NCBI GenBank assembly: GCA_963575745.1 | Contig: CAUYUJ010016158.1 | Coordinates: 72,501-136,500 of the forward strand | DNA: 64,000 bases | Direction: 5' to 3' | Origin: Prorocentrum cordatum | Taxonomy: Eukaryota; Sar; Dinophyceae; Prorocentrales; Prorocentraceae | In this document: positions 11,128 through 20,710 of the stretch, piece by piece | Position numbering within the stretch: position 1 is the first letter of the stretch | Layout: each line of letters starts with the position of its first letter | Notes under the pieces: model-generated | What the model was told of the DNA's origin: nothing | The model's input: only the letters and a program-made list of their open reading frames with translations | The model's database searches: none | Position numbers and translations under genes: made by a program

Positions 11128-12956
11128 TCCTTCGAGGTCGCACGGCGCCTGATCAACCTGGATGAGCTCGAGTACTCTCTCGCGACCGACGAGGAGCCCT
11201 ACGAGGCAGCCTGCCAGAGCCGCTTCAGCTCGCCAGAGATCATTGCTGTCCTCGGCGACGTGATCCGCCGGCTGCGGCTCTTGAAAGGCACTCGGGCGGC
11301 GATTGGCAGGGAAGGCTTCGGCACTGACCTCCAGATCCTGTCAGAGGCGTCGGCGGAGGATTTCATGGAGGCGCTAAACATCGCTAAGCCGGGCGATTGC
11401 ATCGGCTCCGCCATTTCGCGCCCGGGCATGCCTGCGAAGGTCAAGACTGCCCTCAGGACGTTGCTGCTCAGCACTTCCGATGTGCCTGGCACGGAGGGGC
11501 GGAAAACCGCACTCCGCTTCAACGGGCGCGGCAACAACCTCAAGTTCGGCGCGGCCAGCTTCTTCGTCACACCGAACTTCGCAGACACGTACAGCCCGTT
11601 GGTCCTCCAGCTTCACGAAGGGCCCGGAAAGCGGAGCCACTTAGACATTCGCGGGGGCGCGGTTGGCGCGGTGGCCAGAGCCGGCGGCGCTTCTCAGCCT
11701 GCTGGCCCTGACCTGCGGAGTCCAGCTCCGACCATGCCTTCTCTGGAGCGGATGCACCAGATAGTGGCAGCAGACCCGCGGGCGCAGGCCAAGTTCTTCC
11801 TGTTGATGACGGAGCTTCACTACCGCTACATCATCGGCTTAGAGCGCCTGTTTGTTGGCCGCACAGCGCTAGCCCGACAGGCGGTGACAACGGAGGACGA
11901 CGCGGCAGCGTCTCTGCAGCCGTGCGTGGCCCCAGGCACCACTGATGTGCAAGCGCCTTTCGAAGCACAGGGTCGGGGCTTCACGCATGGCCACGGCAAA
12001 GGCCACAGCGTCATCGGGCCTACGATGGCGTGGCTGCGGTCGGCAGTGGTCGGAGGGCTGCGCACCGCCGCTCGGGAGCTGCGAACTGCGCTTCTTTCCA
12101 CCGCGGAGACCGTGCAGTACGAAGCTGCCAACGAGCCCGCACGGCAGCTGGGGCTTCCTGACGTCGCGCCAGAGCCTTTCACAGCCAGGCAGCAACGACA
12201 GAGCCGCATGGACGGAGGGGAAGAGGAGGACGGCACCCTGCGCGACGAGGTGCCTCTCGGCCCGCCAGTGGAGCAGCCGCACCTGGTGGAGGAGCGAGCG
12301 CGGGCAGCCGCAGAGAACCGGATGCCTGCAATCGGCGCTGCAGCGTACCGGGGCCTCCCGCTCACAGGAGCCTTTCAGTCTACGTTTCCAAGCTACCGCC
12401 AACGAACTAGCTTCGGGCAGCTAGGTGGCGCTCCTCAGCCTGCCATGGCAGCCAGCCATGCTAGCCTCTTCCAGACGAACGAGGATGGAGCGATTCAGGA
12501 AGTCCTCAAGCCCGATGGCTCGCCGGCTTCGGTCGAGGAGATTACCGCAGATGCGGAGGCTTGGGCGGTAGCGTTTAGCCATGACTTCTTTTGCAACATC
12601 TGCTCCAACCACGAGCACGACTGCACCGAGACGTGCGTCAAGTACGTCAAGAAGAAGCTCGAGGCCAAAGAGAGTCTGCGCTCGAACAGAACCCCGTCGT
12701 GCCGCTTCTGGTTCTTTCGCATCCAGCAGCTATGTCTAGCAGGCCGCACCAAGCGAGTGCGTCGGCGCGGCAAGCCTTTGGTCCGGACTCCGTTCATCGA
12801 CTTCTCTGATGACCGCAACCAGCGGTGCCGCTGCCAGGTCAAACGCGACCAGCCGTTCAGGAGCTCCAGCAACGACGTCTCTCAAGTGACCAGCCGGTGC
12901 AACGTGGATTTCCAGTTCTTGATGCGCGCGCCTGACGAGTCTGCCGAGGCAGCAAA
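11128..12956 (+). CDS. Exon 3: Rep (HUH) domain of Helitron/Helentron-type protein
   Basis: The frame begins [20 protein letters not shown] and is open to 13,065. [20 protein letters not shown] matches the block of Helitron Rep proteins that reads F-T-NP-D in family members. [13 protein letters not shown] (histidine codons 11,986-11,988 and 11,992-11,994) is the metal-binding HUH motif. [20 protein letters not shown] followed by CRFWFFR (about 12,590-12,720) matches the conserved Cys/His zinc-binding segment [31 protein letters not shown] matches the ND-N-D-Q block that precedes the catalytic tyrosines. The tyrosines themselves are in the next frame, so the protein must cross a frame change between about 12,936 and 13,060. 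In-phase GASQPA motifs lie at 11,686 and 12,427. The predicted role is DNA nicking and strand transfer by rolling-circle-type transposition. Confidence 0.75.
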
Positions 12957-15900
12957 GTGCTTCAGCCTGGTGGTGCTCCTCAGCCTGCCCAGGACGGGCT
13001 GCCTGCGGCCGCCCCAGCTCAGCTGGCCAAGCGCAGAAGGCTTACCAAGAAAACGGCCAGCATGAAGAACCCAGAGTCGGCAATCGCATTGCGCTCATCC
13101 AAACAACTCGGCGGCCGCAAAAAGTGGCTCTACGGTTGTGGCTCCTTGCATCCGACAGATGCATCTGTCGTGGAGAGCTTCCAAGCTGCTTACCAGAAGG
13201 CTTTTTCCATGGACTTCTACATCGCGAAGTACCAGGGCAAGATGATGGAGTCCATGACGCCGCTCTTCCAGTCTATGCTCACCGGCATGCAGCGTCTGGA
13301 GCAGCAGGAGAGGGACGAGAAGGAGGAGGAAGCCCGGAAGGTGCTCAGTGAGGGCGGCGCTGATGGCGAGGACCAGACGCTGGCCAAACGGGGCCGGACG
13401 CGCGAGGATCTCGCTCGCCGCGCTCGGCGGGTCTGTATCCGCCTGGCGTCGATGGCGAACCGGTGCTTCTGGCTCTCCACGACGGAGGTGGCCGTGCATA
13501 TCCTCACAGGCGGCGACTGCCTCCAGTCGCACCACAATGTGCGGCTCTTCACGAGACAACTACAGTGGGCCTGCCAGCAGTGCAAACGCTTGCTAAACCA
13601 TGAAGGTTCGGGCGAGGAGACGCATAATGATCAGGTGCCAATACAAGCAGTCCGCATCCAGATCCCTGACGCCGACAACGAGGAGGAGGACGCAGCAGGT
13701 GACGCCAGCGGTGCTCCTCAGCCTCCTGGAGACACCCCTGCTGGTGATGAGCAAGGTGGCGGTGCGGAGTGCGAGGACATGCACGTCTGCACCACCAGCA
13801 CGAACACGGCCGACGACTACGCCCACAGAGGCCCTCGCCTGCAGACCATGCCGTACTACGTCTACAGGATGTACGTCCGGCGAGTCCTGAAGCCGAGCCG
13901 GGTCAAAGCTTCTGGACCGCGATTCTTCGCCTTCGAGAACCACTACGTCATGGCTCAGCGGTACATGCAGGAGGTCAAGTTGACGCGGAGTAACGCCCCC
14001 ACCATCGATGGCTTCCAGTGCCCGACCTGGGCACAGGACCCCGAGCAGAACTCGCTCTTCAAGGCCCTCCTCTTCACGCCTTGGGCGTGCGAGTGTCCCC
14101 TCTCTTGTGGCTGCGTTACTCAGTACAGCCATATGCTGAGGAACTGCGACTGCCCCGCCGTGCGCCCATACTCGTTCGAGCGGGCGTGGCGGCTTCGGTG
14201 CGCGGAGATCCACGTGTTGGCAGCGCGCGCAGACTCCAGGAGCCGCCTGGCCCGCAAGAGGCTCGTGCTCGCGGACACGACCCTCTTTTCCGAGCTGAAA
14301 GAGCCCCGGGCGAACCTCGAGGAGGGCGAGCTGGTGCTCCTCAGCCTAGCGCACTTCGCAAGGTCCCAGCTGGCGCGGCGCATGCCAGCGGAGGCGGCAC
14401 GGCGCATCCTCGCCTTCAGTGACCACCACTGCCGGTGGCACGAGGAACAGTGCACCCTGGCGGAGTTCTGCGCGCACGTGGCGCGAGACGTGCTGGCGCA
14501 CGTGGACCTCGCGGCGGAGGCGCGGGTTAAGCCTCGGCCAGCAGCGACTGCACACCTCGAGGCGGATGAGGACTCCGCGAGCGATGCCGAAGGGCTCAAG
14601 GGGCGAGTCCCGCTGGAGCTCGTTGACGTGGGTGGAGGCGGCGGCAGCGACGTAGAGGAGGACGTGGAGGACGCCGCGATTACCGAGATCTCCCGGTTTC
14701 CGCTGCGGGACCACGTCAGAGCAACCGAGCTGGCCCTACAGCAAGACCAACTGCAGCGCTTGGACCAGAAGGGCCGCCTCAGCTACGCCGATAAGCAGTT
14801 GAAGAACCTCGACCGAGCGTACAGCGGCATGTTGCAGCCCAGCTTTGCACTGCCAGCCAGCAGCGGCGCGCGGGAACATCAGGGCACGCGGCTGGACGAG
14901 ACCTTTTCTGACATGCTCGCCCTACAGCGGCAAAGCATTGCGCTCCAAAAGAAGCAAGCGAGCCCGGATGGAGAGACCTTGCCCGAGGCTGCGGACGACT
15001 GGCTACCCAGCGGTGCTCCTCAGCCTGCTGCCGAGGACGCGCAGCCGGAGCTCGTGCCGCAGCTCTTGGCCATGCAGGGCCCGGCGGCTGTTGCGTGGAA
15101 GCTTGTCAATGATGCCGAGTGCACGGAGGAGCAGATTGACGCGGTGGCGTTGTTCGCGCTGTCCCTGCAGAAACGCTTTGACGGCAGACCAGACAAGACA
15201 ACGCATCTGCTCCCCGTGGTATCCGCGACAGGCAACCACAGAGCGATTTGGCTCGGGGGAGGCGGTGTCGGCAAGACACGCACCCTCTCCAAAGTGGTGG
15301 AGCCGATGGCCATCACTTACTTCGGCGAGCAGGGGTACCTCGGCAAAGCTCAGTCCAACCACGCGGCACACAACCTCGGCCCGCGCGGCAGGACAATGCA
15401 TTCCTCCAATGGGCTGCTCATGTCGGACTCCCTGCAGACCGCCAGGCTGCGCTTGACGCCGCAGACGCAGAAAAAGCTGGACCGCCTCACAGGCACACTC
15501 GGCGTCGACGTGATCGATGAGCTGGGTGCTGTGCCGGGGCCTTTGCTGCATGCCGATGCACTGCGCACGACCTACGGCAGGGCGTTGCGCTACAACCTCG
15601 ACCCCGCGAAGTACATGCGCCCGCAGGAGACGTGGGGGCGCATGGCCGTGAAGATCTTGTGCGGGGACTTCTACCAGTTGCCGCCGGTCCCCGCCAGCGC
15701 CTCCCTGCTGGCGCCTCACACGGGCCAGTCCTACGAACACCAACAGGGTAGGAAGTTGCTCGCCGACTTCGAGTACGTCATCGATTTCGTGCAGATGCAG
15801 CGCTTTACAGACCCGTTGCAACTCGAGGTTCTCCACGCCATGAGAACTCCAGGCGGAAAAAAGATCTCTGACGAGAGCTGGCAGGCGATCGTCAAAACAG

Positions 15901-16880
15901 AGGTCGTTAGCTCTAGCGGTGCTGCTCAGCCTGCTGCCAGCAGCAGCGAAGCCGCTCAGCCACCTCAGTGGGACCCTCGGTTGCGTGCAGCACGAGGCTG
16001 GTACGAGTCGGCCTATGAGTGGCGCATCGTCTCTTACGCCATGCATGCACAGGCCAAGCTTGATGCGCACGATGCTGGCCAGCTGCTCTTTTACGTCCCA
16101 GCAATCGACAGACCAGCTGCGCGCCTCGCGAAGCCTGATTTCGACGAGATGCGCGCGGAGCCCAACATCGGCGCTACCGCAAAAATGCCGGGGCTGCTGC
16201 CGCTCTTCGTTGGCATGGAGGTCATCCTGACAGAATCCGTCTTGCCGCCGAAGTATGTCCGTGGCGCGCCAGGCAAAGTGGTAGGCATAGAGCTGCACGC
16301 TCTGGAGCCTCCGGTGGAGGGCCGCCCGTCCATTGTCTCGGACGGCGTGGTCGTACTCTACTACATGCCAAAGGCCGTCTATGTCAAGATCGATGACAGC
16401 GATGAACTTTTCTTGAAGGCCGCGCCGGTGACAGCTGGCAGTGCTTCTCAGCCTGCCGGCCCCGACCTGCGCGGAGTGCTCGCGATCACCCCGCAGGCGC
16501 GCCCCTGGAAGTTCAAAGCGAAGACAGGTGGCCCGGCCATCGCGGTGTCCAGGACGCAGTTGACCGTGCTGCCCAAAAAGCAGGGGACTCTGCATGGCGT
16601 CCAGGGCAAGACGACGGACCCAGGCTTCATCGTGCACTGGACGTTTCCGCCAGGACTCAAGAAGGAGTCCATTTGGCTTGCCTACTACGTCAGCCTGTCG
16701 CGCCCCAGAAGCTTCAACCAACTCTTGAGCCACGGCTTGCCTGACCGGAGCATCATCGAATCCGGCCCCCCGGAACAGATCGCCAAGGCCTTCGCCGAGC
16801 TCTTCACGGACAAGATTGCCGCGACGAAGATCGCTTGCGCGAAGGCCCGACAGCAACTGGGATGGCCTGCGCGAGCTTGA
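12957..16880 (+). CDS. Exon 4: Rep catalytic tyrosines and PIF1-family helicase
   Basis: The frame is open from 12,936; 12,957 is a GTG and is not a real start. MDFYIAKYQGKMMES carries the Y-x3-Y pair (Tyr codons 13,218 and 13,230; residues 88 and 92 of this frame) typical of Helitron Rep. A long acidic mid-region follows. The helicase has Walker A GGGGVGKTRT (Lys codon 15,273), Walker B VDVIDELG, KILCGDFYQLPPVP (GDFxQLPPV motif) and C-terminal GTLHGVQGKTTDPGF plus YYVSLSRPRSFNQLLSHGL, which together identify a PIF1/RecD-like superfamily 1B DNA helicase. At ~1,300 residues without a stop it looks under recent selection, unlike the nearby LINEs. Five in-phase GASQPA-type motifs occur (12,972, 13,710, 15,012, 15,918, 16,440), and one copy at 14,333 is read in another phase. 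It ends at TGA 16,878-16,880. Confidence 0.85.
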   Translation: MLQPGGAPQPAQDGLPAAAPAQLAKRRRLTKKTASMKNPESAIALRSSKQLGGRKKWLYGCGSLHPTDASVVESFQAAYQKAFSMDFYIAKYQGKMMESMTPLFQSMLTGMQRLEQQERDEKEEEARKVLSEGGADGEDQTLAKRGRTREDLARRARRVCIRLASMANRCFWLSTTEVAVHILTGGDCLQSHHNVRLFTRQLQWACQQCKRLLNHEGSGEETHNDQVPIQAVRIQIPDADNEEEDAAGDASGAPQPPGDTPAGDEQGGGAECEDMHVCTTSTNTADDYAHRGPRLQTMPYYVYRMYVRRVLKPSRVKASGPRFFAFENHYVMAQRYMQEVKLTRSNAPTIDGFQCPTWAQDPEQNSLFKALLFTPWACECPLSCGCVTQYSHMLRNCDCPAVRPYSFERAWRLRCAEIHVLAARADSRSRLARKRLVLADTTLFSELKEPRANLEEGELVLLSLAHFARSQLARRMPAEAARRILAFSDHHCRWHEEQCTLAEFCAHVARDVLAHVDLAAEARVKPRPAATAHLEADEDSASDAEGLKGRVPLELVDVGGGGGSDVEEDVEDAAITEISRFPLRDHVRATELALQQDQLQRLDQKGRLSYADKQLKNLDRAYSGMLQPSFALPASSGAREHQGTRLDETFSDMLALQRQSIALQKKQASPDGETLPEAADDWLPSGAPQPAAEDAQPELVPQLLAMQGPAAVAWKLVNDAECTEEQIDAVALFALSLQKRFDGRPDKTTHLLPVVSATGNHRAIWLGGGGVGKTRTLSKVVEPMAITYFGEQGYLGKAQSNHAAHNLGPRGRTMHSSNGLLMSDSLQTARLRLTPQTQKKLDRLTGTLGVDVIDELGAVPGPLLHADALRTTYGRALRYNLDPAKYMRPQETWGRMAVKILCGDFYQLPPVPASASLLAPHTGQSYEHQQGRKLLADFEYVIDFVQMQRFTDPLQLEVLHAMRTPGGKKISDESWQAIVKTEVVSSSGAAQPAASSSEAAQPPQWDPRLRAARGWYESAYEWRIVSYAMHAQAKLDAHDAGQLLFYVPAIDRPAARLAKPDFDEMRAEPNIGATAKMPGLLPLFVGMEVILTESVLPPKYVRGAPGKVVGIELHALEPPVEGRPSIVSDGVVVLYYMPKAVYVKIDDSDELFLKAAPVTAGSASQPAGPDLRGVLAITPQARPWKFKAKTGGPAIAVSRTQLTVLPKKQGTLHGVQGKTTDPGFIVHWTFPPGLKKESIWLAYYVSLSRPRSFNQLLSHGLPDRSIIESGPPEQIAKAFAELFTDKIAATKIACAKARQQLGWPARA

Positions 16881-16899
16881 GGAGCCATGAGATGCAGCT

Positions 16900-17195
16900 T
16901 GCGTTGTGGAGGTGCTGTTCAGTCTGTCCGTCTGCATTCGTGTGGTGCTTTTCAGCCTGCATGCGCGTGGTGCTTCTCAGCCTGCGCTCGTGTGCAGCTG
17001 TGCGCGGTGAGCCTGCACGTGTCTTGCAATGCTTTTCAGCCTGCGCGTGTCTGCAATGCTTTTCAGCCTGCACGCTTTGCAGCTTCTCCGCTTCGCACGC
17101 CGCTCCTCAGCGCGGTCCTCTGAAAAAAGGACAGTCATCATCTCATCGTCGCACTCATCATCGCACTCATCATCATCATCATCATTCATTGCCAG
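16900..17195 (+). other. 3' flank with five copies of the GASQPA DNA motif
   Basis: No gene is seen. Copies of GGTGCTTTTCAGCCTGC or close variants lie at 16,944, 16,969, 17,029 and 17,053, with a diverged copy near 16,910. The segment 17,070-17,106 ends CTCCGCTTCGCACGCCGCTCC and is the same as 9,548-9,584 near the 3' end of intron 1 apart from a few mismatches. A short CATCAT tract precedes the next array. Confidence 0.8.
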
Positions 17196-17900
17196 CGTTG
17201 ATAGCAGTGTCTCTTTTTTACAGGACTCCCACTATTGATAGCAGCGTCTCGTTTTGACACACTTCCAGCGTTGATTGCAGTGTCTCCTTTTTACACGACT
17301 CCCAGAATTCACAGCAAAGCTTCGTTTTGCTATACTGCGAGCGTTGATAGCAGTGTCTCCTTTTTACACGACTGCCACTATTGATAGCACTGTCTCGTTT
17401 TGACGCATTTCCAGCGTTGATAGCAGTGTCTTCTTTTTACACGATTCCCAAAATTCGCTGCAAAGTTTCGTTTTGACACACTGCCAGCGTTGATAGCAGT
17501 GTCTCCTTTTCACACGAGTCCCAGAATTCACAGCAAAGTTTCGTTTTGACACATTGCGAGCGTGATAGAAACACTGACACAGCAGGGTCTCGTTTTTTAC
17601 ACGACTCTCACTAGTGATAGAAAAGTTTCGTTTTGACGCACTTCCAGCGTTGATAGCAGTGTCTCCGTTTCAGAGGAATCCGAATATTGATAGCAAAGTT
17701 TTGTTTTGACACGCTTCCAGCGTTGATAGCAGTGTCTCGTTTGTACACGACTTCCATTATTGATAGCAGTGTCTCGTTTTGACACACTTCCAGCGTTGAT
17801 AGCAGTGTCTCCTTTTTACACGACTCCCAAAATTGATAGCAAAGTTTTGTTTGACACACTGCCAGCGTTGATGGCAGTGTCTCGTTTGATAGCTGTTATT
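17195..17900 (+). repeat. Tandem array of ~73-bp dimers built on GTTGATAGCAGTGTCTC
   Basis: A 38-bp subunit (GTTGATAGCAGTGTCTCC-TTTTTACACGACTCCCAAAA) alternates with a 35-bp subunit (TTGATAGCAAAGTTTCG-TTTTGACACACTGCCAGC). The shared core TTGATAGCAGTGTCTCGTTT is the same 20-mer as in the 31-bp intron minisatellite. Confidence 0.9.
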
Positions 17901-18660
17901 GCAGCTACTGCCAATGCCACTACTATTGTTACTGCAGGTACTGTCGTTCCCACCAGTACGGACACGTCTTGGCTTCCCACCAGTGCTCATTTGAATCTCA
18001 AGGGGAATGCTCCCATATATGCTTCTACACATGCTGGAAGCATATCTGGAAACGAGACACTGCTATCAACAAGCAAAAAATGTGGCCCGGGTATGGCGGA
18101 CCACGAAGAACACGAACGAGCCACCTCTGCGGATGGCGGCGGGGGGGGCGCCGCCGCCGCCGCCGTCGCCGCCGCCACCGCCGTCGTCGACGTCACCTTT
18201 TTTGTCGCTGCCTTTTCGTCGAGATGCTGTTCGACCCAGAGATGCTCCTACACATGGCTGTTAGGTTGCTTTGCCGGGATAAGCTCCGTGCGTTGATAGC
18301 AGTGTCTCGTTTGCAAATACATCCATTCAAGCTCCGTGCATTGATAGCAGTGTCTCGTTTCGACATACATTCTACTATTACTTTTACTGGTACCGTTACT
18401 ACGGGGGTTAACTTCCCCTACTACCATTCTACTATCCAAGACATCCGCCGTACTTCACTGTTACTACCACTGCCATCCACCCACTCCAACTATACTTCAC
18501 TTCGCTGTTACCACTACACCCACTACTACTACTACGCTTCACTCGTTCACTCCCGCCAACTACAACTACTACTTCACTGTTACCACTGTTTCATCTCTCC
18601 TGCTCTTATTGCTACTACTACTGTGACTGTTACTGCTGCTGCATGCCTCCAGCTATGCTT
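17901..18660. other. No gene seen; isolated repeat-core copies
   Basis: The 20-nt core recurs in plus orientation at about 18,293-18,312 and 18,340-18,359, and in minus orientation (AAACGAGACACTGCTATCAA) near 18,051. 18,076-18,125 resembles the 73-bp repeat of 6.1 kb on the opposite strand. 18,130-18,190 is a GCC-rich tract. 18,250-18,282 contains TGTTAGGTTGCTTTGCCGGG, repeated at ~18,671. 18,370-18,660 is rich in CTAC/TACT words. Confidence 0.7.
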
Positions 18661-18673
18661 CTACATATCGATG

Positions 18674-18892
18674 TTAGGTTGCTTTGCCGGGATAATTTTT
18701 GGTGGGCGTGACCTTTGCCTTTGTCTTGGGTTTTGGCTTGGCCTTGACCTTTGCCCTTGTCTTGGGTTTTGGCTTGGCCATTGCTTTTGGCGAAGCTGTC
18801 CCAGCGTCATCCTGTTGGGGGTCGTCATCAGAAGGAAGCAGCAAATCATCGCCATTGTTGGAATCGGATGACGGAAGAATAATGTTATCCAT
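18674..18892 (-). CDS. Small Lys/Pro-rich hypothetical ORF (72 aa)
   Basis: This minus-strand ATG frame encodes an acidic N-terminus (SSDSNNGDDLLLPSDDDPQQ) followed by two copies of a basic block (KPKPKTRAKVKA and KPKPKTKAKVTP). The basic block comes from a ~51-bp tandem duplication in the DNA. It lies within a repeat-rich zone, its stop falls in the TTATCCCGGCAAAGCAACC repeat also found at 18.26 kb, and no family is recognised. It may be an exon of a nuclear basic protein or a chance frame. Confidence 0.3.
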   Translation of the reverse strand: MDNIILPSSDSNNGDDLLLPSDDDPQQDDAGTASPKAMAKPKPKTRAKVKAKPKPKTKAKVTPTKNYPGKAT

Positions 18893-19039
18893 AGTTCGGC
18901 TAAGTGATCTTTCTTTATGCGTGGCGCGCTGAATCTGAAACCCAAATGGCTGCGGCGAGGGGGAGGGGAAGAGATCAAAGGAGCACCGTTTTCAGTGCGT
19001 TAGGGGGGGGCATCCAAAAACATCAACCACGCTTGCTGG

Positions 19040-19195
19040 ACTTGGAATGTTGGAATCACTGCTGGTGCTGATGCTGGTGGTGCTGCTGCTGGTGCTGATG
19101 CTGCTGATGCTGCTGATGCTGCTGCTGCTGGTGCTGTTGCTGGTGCTGCTGGTGGTGGTGGTGCTGCTGCTGCTGGCGCTGCTGGTGCTCTCGTC
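19040..19195. repeat. CTG/GTG triplet tract
   Basis: Imperfect GCTGGTGCTGATGCTGCTG repeats. Every frame gives low complexity (poly-Leu, poly-Ala or poly-Ser). 18,893-19,040 just before it shows no gene. Confidence 0.9.
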
Positions 19196-19199
19196 GGAT

Positions 19200-19500
19200 C
19201 CTCTTGGGGCCCGTTTGGTGCCTTTTCTGGGAGGCCTTGAGGTCTTCGGGGGGGTCTTTCGGAGGCTCTTGGGGCCATCTTGGAGGCCATCGGTCAACGT
19301 AGGGGGGTCCTCGATTTCGTCCCCTCGTCAGAAATCATCAAAATCGCCTCTTGGAGCCCTCTTGGGGCTCTTCTAGGTGGTCTTGGAGTCCTCTTGGGGC
19401 CCTTTTTGGGTGTCTTGGGGCCCTCTTGGGGCCCTCTTGGGGGCCTCTTGGGGGCCTCTTGGGGGCTCCTCGTCATCCTCCTGCGTTTCCTCGTCACCCT
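19200..19500 (+). repeat. GGCC/CTTGG dispersed repeat, plus orientation
   Basis: Runs of CTTGGGGCCCTCTTGGGGGCC-type words belong to the family that dominates 20.93-25.99 kb. There is no protein-like composition in any frame. Confidence 0.8.
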
Positions 19501-19576
19501 CTGGCTTTATCATCGAAAAGCCCCAACGCATTCCAACGGTAGGACCCCGCATGACGGCGGCGGGGGAAGAGGAAGA

Positions 19577-20710
<1,134 letters not shown>

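Noticed and set aside
9604-11152. Open frame of ~500 residues ending in LDLHVLIAVSR and GPTCVDSSVSF repeats, and minus-strand CRSKRDTAIN frames
   Set aside because: Only the first ~180 residues (to 10,141) look like protein. The remainder follows from the 31-bp array being stop-free in several frames.
14333-14350. An additional in-frame GASQPA insertion
   Set aside because: The DNA matches the motif, but it is read in another phase (LVLLSLA), so it may be a chance match or an out-of-phase copy; I did not count it among the in-phase sites.
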